A stretch of DNA of 7,615 bases. Origin: Cyanobacteriota bacterium (GTDB lineage: Bacteria > Cyanobacteriota > Cyanobacteriia > PCC-6307 > Cyanobiaceae). Where the stretch lies: the NCBI GenBank assembly GCA_947463165.1, contig CANHSW010000099.1:1-7615 (forward strand), in the 5' to 3' direction. Positions 1 through 6,347 of this stretch are shown here, one piece after another; position 1 is the stretch's first letter; every line of letters begins with the position of its first letter. The notes under the pieces were generated by a model. It worked only from the letters and a program-made list of their open reading frames with translations. It was not told the origin of the DNA and did not search any database. Both the position numbers and the translations under genes were made by a program.

Positions 1-1297
1 GCATGGAGCGGGTCTGGTTGTCATACACAATCACCGACCAAAAATCCTTCACCGGGATATTGGGCGGCAGGCGCAGCCGGTAGGTTTTACCGCCGTCAAA
101 CGGGTTGCCCTTGGAATCCAGGGAGGTCCAGGGGTACTGGGATCCCTGGCCCACCATCTTCTGCTCCATGGCCGGCGTCACGCCGGTGGCGATGTAATAA
201 AAGAAAGCCGCTCCATCCAGGTTGGCCACACCGGGGGATACTTCAAATTTATAGCCACCGAAGAATGGCAGTCGCCAGGAGCTGTTGGGATAGAAGAACG
301 CCTCGCGATCGCGGATTTTGAAGCCGATCGTTCTCGCCGTTACCGCCCCGATGTTGGCGGCATCTGTGAGGATTTTCTTCATGCGCTCGTTAGGGTTGAA
401 GGGCTTGCCCTTAACGATGCCGAGCGAGGCGAACAGACCCAGGGTGGTGGGGTCGGAGCCGGTGGAGGGTTCCTCCTGAATCACCTGATTCAGCAGGCTC
501 CAGAATGAGTAATCAGCCGGGGCGACAAAGTTGGCGGGTACCCCAGACGCATTGACAAACTTGATCGCGGGCGGCTTAGCGACATCGGCGAGCTGGTAGA
601 TCTTCAGATTCTTTTTCACCGATTCCACCCCCGGTTTGGTAGAACCACCCACAAGGAAGGAGCGGAAAAACAACCAATTGCCGAACGTTTTCGGCTTGAT
701 CACCACATAGCCCTGCGGTATGGCGCCCTGATAGCCCGGAGGCAGAATCAGATACTTGCCGCCGGCACCCTTGTCGGCGCCGGTGATGCCGATGTCGGCC
801 ACCCAGCGGTACCAGAAGTCATTGATGGCACCCAGCACCTTGGGTGGGATTTCAACCACCAGGGGCCCTTTATTGGTATCCAGCCAGATGAAGCTGTAGA
901 CCGTGTTGTCGTTGGCCGTGAGTTCCACGGTCTTGGGGTCCACCAGGTTTTCCCAGATCACGTTGGTGGTATTTACGGGTCCGAACTTGCGCAGGGAATC
1001 GCGCATCCCGGCCTGGTTAACGATCGGGATGGCCAGCAAATATGCCTGCAGAGCCCTGGAACGGTCGAGGTTGTCGTAGATCTTCTCGACGGTGTCGGGC
1101 TTGGGGAACCCATCAATCAGGTGGAGGGTGCCGATGGAGCTGTCCAACCGATCGGGCGTGGCCACCCCCGGCGCGATCGGCGTGGTCATCTTGAAAGTTT
1201 GGGTCTGGGTCTGGGTCTGGGCCGCAGCCGTTGTGGCCAGGTTGGCGATGCAGACGGCGATGGCCATGCCGATCTTGAGGTGCCGACGCAACGTCAT
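1..1297 (-). CDS. Secreted DUF1254/DUF1214 domain protein (3' end off window)
   Basis: This reading frame is open from ATG at 1297 to the left edge, giving 432 codons with no stop in the window. Residues 1-26 form a Sec signal peptide: Arg/Lys-rich start, hydrophobic core, and a Thr-Ala-Ala-Ala site before Gln27, so the protein should be periplasmic. A short Gln-Thr repeat follows at residues 27-34. The next part matches DUF1254 (motifs VYSFIWLDTNKGP and NDFWYRW), and the last roughly 110 residues match DUF1214 (motifs YRLRLPPN, DFWSVIVYDNQTRSM). Known relatives are about 470-490 residues long, so perhaps 40-55 residues are missing. A ribosome site (CAGGAG) lies about 8 bases before the ATG. 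The function of this family is not established. Family relatives are often found beside outer-membrane 'transporter' genes, and a relic of such a gene lies just upstream here. Family assignment is confident; any enzymatic role would be a guess. Confidence 0.93.
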   Translation of the reverse strand, partial: MTLRRHLKIGMAIAVCIANLATTAAAQTQTQTQTFKMTTPIAPGVATPDRLDSSIGTLHLIDGFPKPDTVEKIYDNLDRSRALQAYLLAIPIVNQAGMRDSLRKFGPVNTTNVIWENLVDPKTVELTANDNTVYSFIWLDTNKGPLVVEIPPKVLGAINDFWYRWVADIGITGADKGAGGKYLILPPGYQGAIPQGYVVIKPKTFGNWLFFRSFLVGGSTKPGVESVKKNLKIYQLADVAKPPAIKFVNASGVPANFVAPADYSFWSLLNQVIQEEPSTGSDPTTLGLFASLGIVKGKPFNPNERMKKILTDAANIGAVTARTIGFKIRDREAFFYPNSSWRLPFFGGYKFEVSPGVANLDGAAFFYYIATGVTPAMEQKMVGQGSQYPWTSLDSKGNPFDGGKTYRLRLPPNIPVKDFWSVIVYDNQTRSM

Positions 1298-1342
1298 ATC
1301 AACAGCTCCTGGGCCAGGAAAGGGGAAGATTACTAACTTTAC

Positions 1343-1348
1343 ATTGTA
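1343..1348 (-). promoter_or_regulatory. Possible -10 box of the DUF1254 gene
   Basis: On the minus strand TACAAT lies about 45 bases before the ATG at 1297. A weak -35 candidate (TTAGCC) sits 16 bases further upstream, at 1365-1370. The -10 is one base off TATAAT but the -35 is poor, so this is a tentative call. It lies at the edge of the pseudogene relic. Confidence 0.3.
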
Positions 1349-1350
1349 TC

Positions 1351-1580
1351 TCCACCTCAGCAACGGCTAATGAGGGCGAATTTGGCCTGGGCGACATTAA
1401 CTCTTAATTCAATTTCATGCCATAAACCAACAGCAACATCACCTGGGTCCTTGGCCCCACCTTAGTTCTACAACTACAACCTTGCTGAAGGCTGGAATGT
1501 GGTGGCCTCCTCTAATGAGACAGCAGTGGCCAAAGTTGAAAGCACGAGTGACTGACGAATCGTTCTAGCAGTAAAAAAAT
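1351..1580 (+). pseudogene. Relic of an outer-membrane 'transporter' (Phenol_MetA_deg / neuromedin U-like)
   Basis: Two plus-strand segments in different frames recall one protein family. Segment one (1372-1467) reads GEFGLGDINS, a TAA stop (1405-1407), FNFMP, a TAA stop (1423-1425), then TNSNITWVLGPTLV. Its GLGDI, the Phe and Pro spacing, the Trp and the GP line up without gaps against the family stretch that runs from GLGDI to WGVGP about 20 residues later. Segment two (1466-1552) reads FYNYNLAEGWNVVASS and ends at TGA 1553-1555. It matches the family's C-terminal NYNLP-GWYLTSSP block. About 60 residues that normally separate the blocks are missing, with a frame shift at about 1463-1467. 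The N-terminal two fifths and the C-terminal tail are also gone. I recall the family from memory and ran no alignment. In other genomes such genes often neighbour DUF1254 genes, which fits the position. Confidence 0.62.
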
Positions 1581-1621
1581 GAAACAGATCAATGGCGGCG
1601 AATCACCACCTCAGATCAGGA

Positions 1622-1789
1622 TCATGACTCAGGTCCGATGACCATATCGCCTGATCGAATCTGCAATAAAACTTCACCGCAATCAATGCCCAGTTCAAGC
1701 GCCAGTGCCCAGTCTGAACTGCGGCCAATGTTCACCCAGCGTTGGCATGCAGGGAAGTGCACAAGAGCAATCGAGTTGACGCCTGGCAT
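1622..1789 (-). CDS. Possible 55-residue hypothetical protein
   Basis: An ATG at 1789 opens a 55-codon frame ending in TGA at 1622-1624. The product is soluble-looking and mixed in composition, with motifs such as QRWVNIGRSSDWALALELG and an acidic/hydrophobic C-terminal half; it has two Cys residues (15 and 37). I do not recognise a family. There is no Shine-Dalgarno sequence before the ATG. An in-frame TTG two codons upstream is another possible start, and a TAG closes the frame further up. Codon choice is unremarkable and the sequence is not low-complexity, which mildly favours a real or recently real gene. It is divergent from the hydrolase gene, only 42 bases away, and its start overlaps that gene's putative -35 box. 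It could equally be a chance ORF in a decaying intergenic region. Confidence 0.33.
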   Translation of the reverse strand: MPGVNSIALVHFPACQRWVNIGRSSDWALALELGIDCGEVLLQIRSGDMVIGPES

Positions 1790-1817
1790 TGACAAGCGTT
1801 TGCTACGAATCTAAGCA
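1789..1817 (+). promoter_or_regulatory. Possible promoter of the alpha/beta hydrolase gene
   Basis: A perfect TTGACA at 1789-1794 is followed after 17 bases by TAAGCA at 1812-1817, a poor -10. A second TTGACG lies at 1776-1781. A transcript starting near 1824 would leave only about 8 bases before the ATG at 1832 but about 44 bases before the alternative TTG start at 1868. Confidence 0.35.
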
Positions 1818-1831
1818 CACTATTCCGTGCA

Positions 1832-3508
1832 ATGCTAAACTCCGATGCAGAATTCAGTGAGAACATCTTGCTTAAGCGTGCGCTAGTAGGTTTGTTCGCA
1901 GGGTTCTCCCTGGCGTTGATAGCCGTTAGTCCGGTCCATGCCGGCGAACTTCTTTCCTTTTCCTATGGGCCGCTGATCCGCTCCTTGCGCATCAGTTCCC
2001 TGCAGGCCTTCGCTAAGGACGGCAGCGTTGCCGACGATCTGGCGTTCTTTCTGCAGTTCACTCCTGCCAATAAGCGAGAGGAATTGCGCGCAGCCCTGGT
2101 GCGGCGGGCTGATATCGACCCTCTGATGGTATCCCAGTTCTTTGATAGCAGAATTGGGGAAGATGTGTTGGAGCGGTTAGGGCGTGGCATCACCTTGCAA
2201 CGGGGCGGCAATGGCAAGTTCGCCCTGCGCTCCGCTCTGGTGGGGGCAGCCTTCTCCAGCGACGGTTTGAGCCAGCTCAATGTGCTGCGGCAATTGCCCA
2301 CCAACATCCAGTTGCACGGGGAGGCGATTGTTGGTGCCGCCAATGCCGGAGAGAGGGTAATCGCCGCCACGGAAGCCGTCATCACCACCTTGAGAGATCT
2401 CTCGGCCAAGGAAGCCGCTACACAACCAGCGGTTAACTTCAATTCCTTGCCGGATCCCGCCAAGCCGGGGCCCTTTTCTGTGCGTAAGGAGGTGTGGAAT
2501 CTGGTGGATGCCAGTCGCCAGAGATCCTTCTACGTGGACGTCTACATTCCAGAGCAGAACAAGGCTGCACAGATTCCGGTCATCATGTTCTCCCACGGTC
2601 TGGCCTCAAGGCCAGAGGATTACGCCGATGGCCTCAATCATCTGGCCAGCTACGGCTTTTTGGTGGCGGCCCCTCAGCATCCAGGCAGCGACACGATCTG
2701 GCTGAAGGAAATGCTAAAGGGGTTGCATCAGGACATCTTTGATGTTCAGGACTTTATCCAGAGACCCAAGGACATCAGCTATGTGATCGATGAGTTGGGC
2801 CGGCGCAATGCCGGTTCCTTCGCTGGCAAGTTGAACCTTGCCTCAGTTGGCATTGCCGGTCACTCCTTCGGGGGGTACACCGCCCTGGCGGTGGCCGGAG
2901 CAACGATTGATTTCGACCATCTCCAAGCCGACTGCACCCGTCCCTATGGGGCCCTTGACATCTCCCTGCTGCTTGAGTGCCGAGCGCTTGAACTGCCCCG
3001 CAAGTCCTATGCCCTAAATGATCCGAGGGCTCGGGCGGTGTTTGCAGCCAATCCGGTGATGCGCAGTATTTTTGGGCCGAAAGGAATCGGTGCCATTGCC
3101 ATCCCCGTGATGCTCGCCTCCGGCAGCTACGACCCAGCCGCACCCCCTGCTCTTGAGCAGGCTCTGCCGTTCACCTGGCTGAAGGAACCCAAAAAGTACT
3201 GGATGCTGCTGGAAGGTCAGGCCCATGTGAATTTCAACGAGATTGATCCCGGCATCAAGAAGACCATTGAATCCGTTGGCGATCTCACACTTCCTAGCCA
3301 GGGATTGATTGGAAATTACGTGAAAGCCACCACTCTTCCCTTCTTTGAGATTAATCTAAGCAGCAACAATGCCTATCTGCCATTTCTCACCTCCTCTTAC
3401 TCTAAATATCTCAGTAAAGGTCAGAGGTTTCAGCTTTATCTGATCAGCGGATCCTCGTCCCCCGGCGTTGTTAGCGCGATTGAGACCTTCCGCAGAACCC
3501 ATCCCTAG
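1832..3508 (+). CDS. Secreted alpha/beta hydrolase with DUF1400 N-terminal domain
   Basis: This 558-residue protein has the full layout of cyanobacterial DUF1400 hydrolases. A signal peptide (basic residues 15-16, hydrophobic core to about 34, VHA before Gly38) predicts export. The DUF1400 domain covers about residues 38-160. An alpha/beta-hydrolase domain follows from about residue 210. Visible active-site elements are the oxyanion-loop motif SHG at 254-256, the nucleophile elbow GHSFGG with Ser345, the likely acid Asp434 in GSYDP, and His465 in GQAHVNF. The triad is complete, so an active periplasmic esterase or lipase-like enzyme is likely; the fold resembles PAF-acetylhydrolase and dienelactone-hydrolase types. 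The natural substrate is unknown. The ATG at 1832 has no ribosome site. TTG at 1868 (codon 13) has GAGA upstream and gives a cleaner signal peptide, so the start is uncertain. The gene stands alone, converging on the next gene. Confidence 0.92.
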   Translation: MLNSDAEFSENILLKRALVGLFAGFSLALIAVSPVHAGELLSFSYGPLIRSLRISSLQAFAKDGSVADDLAFFLQFTPANKREELRAALVRRADIDPLMVSQFFDSRIGEDVLERLGRGITLQRGGNGKFALRSALVGAAFSSDGLSQLNVLRQLPTNIQLHGEAIVGAANAGERVIAATEAVITTLRDLSAKEAATQPAVNFNSLPDPAKPGPFSVRKEVWNLVDASRQRSFYVDVYIPEQNKAAQIPVIMFSHGLASRPEDYADGLNHLASYGFLVAAPQHPGSDTIWLKEMLKGLHQDIFDVQDFIQRPKDISYVIDELGRRNAGSFAGKLNLASVGIAGHSFGGYTALAVAGATIDFDHLQADCTRPYGALDISLLLECRALELPRKSYALNDPRARAVFAANPVMRSIFGPKGIGAIAIPVMLASGSYDPAAPPALEQALPFTWLKEPKKYWMLLEGQAHVNFNEIDPGIKKTIESVGDLTLPSQGLIGNYVKATTLPFFEINLSSNNAYLPFLTSSYSKYLSKGQRFQLYLISGSSSPGVVSAIETFRRTHP

Positions 3509-3575
3509 GCTCGGTTGGCCAATGGGTTGTTCGTGGCTCAATGTTAACCACCGATGTAAGTTGTTGATTGATCTT

Positions 3576-3598
3576 CCTCAAGTGTTGGCATCTTGAGG
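3576..3598. terminator. Hairpin between convergent genes, weak terminator candidate
   Basis: CCTCAAG and CTTGAGG form a perfect 7-bp stem around a 9-base loop, with a possible outer ATC/GAT pairing beyond a TT/TT internal loop. It sits 67 bases after the hydrolase stop and 71 bases after the stop of the opposing gene. Neither side has a good T-run, so it would be weak or factor-assisted. The remaining bases of 3509-3669 show nothing else. Confidence 0.35.
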
Positions 3599-3669
3599 TT
3601 GATAATCTTAGATGGCTTTTGCATGGCGATTGATTTTGTGGTAATTGACTTCGCAGCTTCAGGCGGCCG

Positions 3670-3969
3670 TCAGCTCCACGCCGGGCCAAATAGAATTGGC
3701 ATCCAGGTGGGTTTGGCCTTGGTGGAGGAGCTCCAGTTCACCCGGCAGGTGAATGCATAGCTGCCATTGGATTCGTTATTTTGCTTTACCCTCATAGTGG
3801 TAACGGTGCCGTTTTGGGGCACCAGGGCCTGGGCGCGGTTGCAGGCATCCACCTCCGAGACGGTGGAGCGGAATTGCACCGAGTCGGCGCGGGCGGGCAG
3901 GCAGATCAGGGTGGGGGCGATGCTGGCTGCCAGGCCTAGGCCGGCCAGGAAAGCAAAGGGGCGCAGCAT
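3670..3969 (-). CDS. Small secreted hypothetical protein
   Basis: The 99-residue product begins with a clear signal peptide: MLRP, a hydrophobic stretch to about residue 24, and an Ala-Arg-Ala site before Asp29. The mature part would be about 71 residues. It holds exactly two cysteines (Cys43 in DACNRA and Cys75 in FTCRV), which could form one disulfide in the periplasm. It is rich in Asn, Ser and Thr and has no membrane span after the signal. I do not recognise a family. The gene starts 33 bases after the stop of the oxygenase gene on the same strand, so co-transcription is plausible, although the short gap has no visible promoter and no clear ribosome site. The signal peptide and the ordinary composition argue that it is a real gene rather than a shadow. 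Confidence 0.75.
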   Translation of the reverse strand: MLRPFAFLAGLGLAASIAPTLICLPARADSVQFRSTVSEVDACNRAQALVPQNGTVTTMRVKQNNESNGSYAFTCRVNWSSSTKAKPTWMPILFGPAWS

Positions 3970-4002
3970 GGCAGGGTCTTGGAGGAGTGGGTTGCTACCT
4001 GT

Positions 4003-4629
4003 CTAGACAGTTTTGGCGAGACGCTCCACGTAGGCCTCCAGTTTGCCCACGTTGATCCAGCCCGTGGCGATGGTTTTGGCCTGCTCCTGGCTCACCCTGC
4101 CGCGGTGCACGTGGGACATGCCGGCCGGAAAAATCGCCATCTGGCCGCGCACTGCCTCCACATGGTGCTGCTGCCAGAGGAATTCGGTGCCGGCATTGTC
4201 TACGTCATTGCAGTAGAGAATCCAGGCCAGCACCCGCTTGATCGGTTCGGTGGCATCTACAGAGGTGGTCCAGTCGCAATGCCAATTCTTAAAACCCTCG
4301 CCGGCTTCGTAGTGCTGCAGGTTGAAGATCGGGTTGACGAACAGGGAGCGCTCCGGCACCACCTCCAGGAACTGGCGTCGCTGGCTGAGGTACTGCTTGA
4401 GACAGCCCGATACGGCCAACATGATCGCGTCGGCCAGTTGATGGGCCTCCGGGTCACTGCGATCTAGCCACACCAGGGAGATATCCGTTGAGACCTTGTC
4501 TGGATTGGCATTGCCGCCACCGAAGCTGACGCCACGGCTATGCAGGTCGCTGCGGCGCTGAAAAAAATCGATTGCCTGGTCCCCCAGGGCGGCCAGGGCC
4601 TCATTGCGGTAGGTGGCGATCAGCTGCAT
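4003..4629 (-). CDS. 2-oxoglutarate/Fe(II)-dependent oxygenase (prolyl 4-hydroxylase-like)
   Basis: Read from ATG at 4629 the product has 208 residues and the features of the 2OG-Fe(II) oxygenase superfamily. The iron ligands are visible as His117-x-Asp119 in NWHCDW and the distal His in SHVHRG (His175, less likely His173). Lys185 in AKTIATGW is placed to bind the 2-oxoglutarate carboxylate. Before them is the family's Tyr-x-x-Gly segment (HYEAGEGF), and between them lie ILYCND and GTEF, then GQMAIFPAG. Such enzymes hydroxylate peptides or small molecules using O2 and 2-oxoglutarate. The FPA...HRG pattern resembles the small prolyl-hydroxylase-like oxygenases common in cyanobacteria and their T4-like phages. 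No signal peptide is seen, so it is probably cytoplasmic. An upstream in-frame TTG at 4659 would add ten residues; neither start has a ribosome site and the ATG is preferred. The substrate is not deducible. Confidence 0.88.
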   Translation of the reverse strand: MQLIATYRNEALAALGDQAIDFFQRRSDLHSRGVSFGGGNANPDKVSTDISLVWLDRSDPEAHQLADAIMLAVSGCLKQYLSQRRQFLEVVPERSLFVNPIFNLQHYEAGEGFKNWHCDWTTSVDATEPIKRVLAWILYCNDVDNAGTEFLWQQHHVEAVRGQMAIFPAGMSHVHRGRVSQEQAKTIATGWINVGKLEAYVERLAKTV

Positions 4630-4690
4630 CGGGCGCCAGGGGGCTCTAGCTGCGGGCAACCTAGAGGGCCGATCGCAATGGAGTGTGGCG

Positions 4691-4804
4691 ATGGTCCCCG
4701 AGCAACCGCAACGACCCGCCTGGCTGAACTGGCTGTTCCTGGCAGCCTTCCTGTGGAGCAGCTGGCAGTTGGCGGGCTTGTGGTTTAACCGCCTGCATGG
4801 TTGA
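4691..4804 (+). CDS. 37-residue Trp-rich single-span membrane protein
   Basis: This short gene starts at ATG 4691 and ends at TGA 4802-4804. A GGAG motif lies 7 bases before the ATG, one of the best ribosome sites in the window and the reason for choosing this start over an ORF opened at 4613. The product has a polar, Pro-rich head (residues 1-10), one hydrophobic helix at about 11-32 carrying five Trp residues (11, 14, 22, 25, 31), and a short basic tail (NRLHG). It would be a tiny inner or thylakoid membrane protein. Small single-span proteins of this size are common in cyanobacteria as photosystem subunits or regulators, but I cannot tie this one to a known complex. It is divergent from the oxygenase gene and convergent with the PPK2 gene, 51 bases away. 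Confidence 0.62.
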   Translation: MVPEQPQRPAWLNWLFLAAFLWSSWQLAGLWFNRLHG

Positions 4805-4855
4805 AAGCCGGCAAAGGGGCTTGCGAGCTTAGGGGTATCTGGATTGACCGCCCGA

Positions 4856-5959
4856 TCAGGGGTATTGATTCGGCACGAAGAACTGTTCCCCGAGGGGTGG
4901 TCGTGCCACTTTTTTTGCCTTGGGGCGGGGTGGCAATTTAATTGCCTCTGGGGTCATGTCCCGATAGGGCACCTTGCTGAGCAGGTGGTGGATGCAGTTG
5001 AGGCGGGCCCGGCGCTTGTCGTTGGCCTCAACGGTGAACCAGGGGGCTTCTGGGATGTTTGTATGTTTAAACATTTCGTCTTTGGCCTGGGAAAATTCTG
5101 CCCACTTCATGCGGGCTTCTAGATCCATGGGGCTCAGTTTCCAGCGGCGGGTTGGATCGTCGATACGGGCCTGGAAGCGCACCTCCTGCTCCTCGTCACT
5201 CACTGAAAACCAGTATTTTAGTAATACGATGCCAGAGCGCACCAGCATCCGTTCAAACTCTGGACTGCTCTGCAGAAATTCCTCCACCTGCTTATCGGTG
5301 CAAAACCCCATCACCTTCTCCACGCCGGCTCTATTATACCAACTGCGATCAAAGATCACCATTTCCCCGGCGCTGGGGAAGTGTTCCACATAGCGCTGAA
5401 AAAACCACTGGGTTTTTTGCTGGTCGCTGGGGGTACCCAAGGCCACCACGCGGCAACCCCGGGGATTGAGGGCCTCGGTGAGGCGCTTGATCGTGCCACC
5501 CTTGCCCGCCGCATCTCTGCCCTCAAACACCACGATCAGCCGGAAGCCCGTGTGTTTGATCCAGTACTGCATCTTCACCAGCTCTATCTGTAGCCTGATC
5601 AGTTCTTTTTCGTAGCTTTTGCGGTCGAGCTTGCCATTGCCATTGCCATTTTTACCGACATCGCCACCGCCACCGCCACCGCCACCGCTATTGCCATTTG
5701 GCCGATGTTGCCTGTTTGCATTGATGGCGATTTTGTGGACGCCAGCCCCGGCAGCTATGGCTCCATTGGCTAGGGAATCATGGACTGGCTCATCGCGCAG
5801 GTCCTCCAGCAGGGTGGATGGATAATAGCGATCGTGGTCGGGGCGAGGCTCAGCCGCCAGGGGCGCTGGCCCTGGCTGGTCCTGCTCCTGCCCCTGGGGC
5901 TCTTCCTGGGTGGCTCGGTGTTGGGGGGAGCGCTTGTGTTTGCCTCTGGCTTTAGCCAT
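4856..5959 (-). CDS. ppk2: Polyphosphate kinase 2 (class I, single-domain) with long low-complexity N-terminus
   Basis: PPK2 transfers phosphate between polyphosphate and nucleoside diphosphates, linking polyphosphate stores to ATP or GTP pools. The 367-residue product contains the whole one-domain PPK2 core at about residues 111-340. Visible are the Walker A motif GRDAAGKGG (147-155, Lys153), the Walker B motif DRSWYNRAGVE (204-214) and the lid region ARIDDPTRRWKLSPMDLEAR (264-283) with its basic residues. The core resembles the PA0141-type class I family closely. Residues 1-110 are unusual: charged, Gln/Pro-rich, with eight consecutive Gly residues at 92-99 and an Asn-Gly repeat at 104-109, encoded by hexanucleotide repeats. 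Relatives usually have shorter, variable N-termini. No Met lies between residue 1 and Met130, so ATG 5959 is the likely start, though it lacks a clear ribosome site. It lies 16 bases after the preceding gene and is probably last in the operon. Confidence 0.96.
   Translation of the reverse strand: MAKARGKHKRSPQHRATQEEPQGQEQDQPGPAPLAAEPRPDHDRYYPSTLLEDLRDEPVHDSLANGAIAAGAGVHKIAINANRQHRPNGNSGGGGGGGGDVGKNGNGNGKLDRKSYEKELIRLQIELVKMQYWIKHTGFRLIVVFEGRDAAGKGGTIKRLTEALNPRGCRVVALGTPSDQQKTQWFFQRYVEHFPSAGEMVIFDRSWYNRAGVEKVMGFCTDKQVEEFLQSSPEFERMLVRSGIVLLKYWFSVSDEEQEVRFQARIDDPTRRWKLSPMDLEARMKWAEFSQAKDEMFKHTNIPEAPWFTVEANDKRRARLNCIHHLLSKVPYRDMTPEAIKLPPRPKAKKVARPPLGEQFFVPNQYP
5633..5650. repeat. Hexanucleotide repeat (GCCATT)x3 in the PPK2 gene
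   Basis: Three perfect tandem copies of GCCATT on the plus strand encode Asn-Gly-Asn-Gly-Asn-Gly on the minus strand in PPK2. The unit is a multiple of three, so copy-number change keeps the frame. Confidence 0.9.
5663..5686. repeat. Hexanucleotide repeat (GCCACC)x4 in the PPK2 gene
   Basis: Four perfect tandem copies of GCCACC encode the run of eight glycines at PPK2 residues 92-99. Only 12 bases separate it from the GCCATT repeat, forming a compact slippage-prone linker just before the kinase core. Confidence 0.92.
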
Positions 5960-5975
5960 CGCTGTGGGGCCTGGT

Positions 5976-6347
5976 TCAGCTGGGTGGTTGGCGGGGCGGC
6001 TCGGGCCACAGGGCCTTTAACAGTCTGACCACTCCCGCCAACAACAGCACCAGGGCACCGAGGGCTACCGCAGCCAGGGCCAGCACCGCCAGCAGTTGCA
6101 GCAAGCCCATGCCAAAGCGGCTGAGGCCGCCGATCAAGTTGGCGATCGCATTGCTCACCAGCAGCAGGGTGTCGAGCCGCTCAGGCAGCAGCATCAAGCC
6201 GAACATCAGCCCGCCGCCGCCGGCCAACGACAACAGCCCCGTACCCAGTTGCTGCCAGCGGGCCTTGCGGCGGCGCTGGCGAAACACCCGCCGGGCTTTG
6301 GGGGCCGCCTTGGGGAGCAGCAATGTCCGCTGGTGGGGTGAGGTCAT
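5976..6347 (-). CDS. Conserved-looking two-span membrane protein
   Basis: The 123-residue product has a strongly basic N-terminal part (residues about 1-32, many Arg and Lys, with RQRRRKAR) and then two hydrophobic segments. The first is at about 35-54 and ends in LLPERLDTLLL; the second is at about 78-110, long and Leu/Ala-rich. The tail is short and Pro-rich. By the positive-inside rule the N-terminus is probably cytoplasmic. I recall similar unnamed proteins in Synechococcus-type genomes, but no function is known to me. Its ATG overlaps the stop of the preceding gene (ATGA at 6344-6347). GGAGG sits only one base before the ATG, too close for an ideal ribosome site, so translational coupling to the upstream gene is likely. 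PPK2 begins 16 bases downstream. A HIP1 octamer lies inside the gene at 6142-6149. Confidence 0.82.
   Translation of the reverse strand: MTSPHQRTLLLPKAAPKARRVFRQRRRKARWQQLGTGLLSLAGGGGLMFGLMLLPERLDTLLLVSNAIANLIGGLSRFGMGLLQLLAVLALAAVALGALVLLLAGVVRLLKALWPEPPRQPPS

Noticed and set aside
1092..1370. Plus-strand ORFs over the start of the DUF1254 gene
   Set aside because: They are shadows of the signal-peptide region; the repeated Val-Trp run is just the complement of the Gln-Thr repeat.
3979..4467. Plus-strand 162-codon ORF
   Set aside because: It is wholly antisense to the oxygenase gene, whose catalytic motifs are intact on the other strand.
4630..4659. TTG start at 4659 for the oxygenase
   Set aside because: No ribosome site precedes it and the ten extra residues are Pro/Ala/Arg-rich and unlike the domain; ATG 4629 is simpler, though not proven.
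4805..4822. AAGCC/GGCTT hairpin after the small membrane protein gene as a terminator
   Set aside because: A 5-bp stem with an 8-base loop and no T-run on either side is too weak to call.
5780..6028. Plus-strand 82-codon ORF with a strongly hydrophobic product
   Set aside because: It is antisense to the PPK2 N-terminus and the end of the preceding gene, has no ribosome site, and its hydrophobicity follows from being complementary to Gln/Pro/Arg-rich codons.
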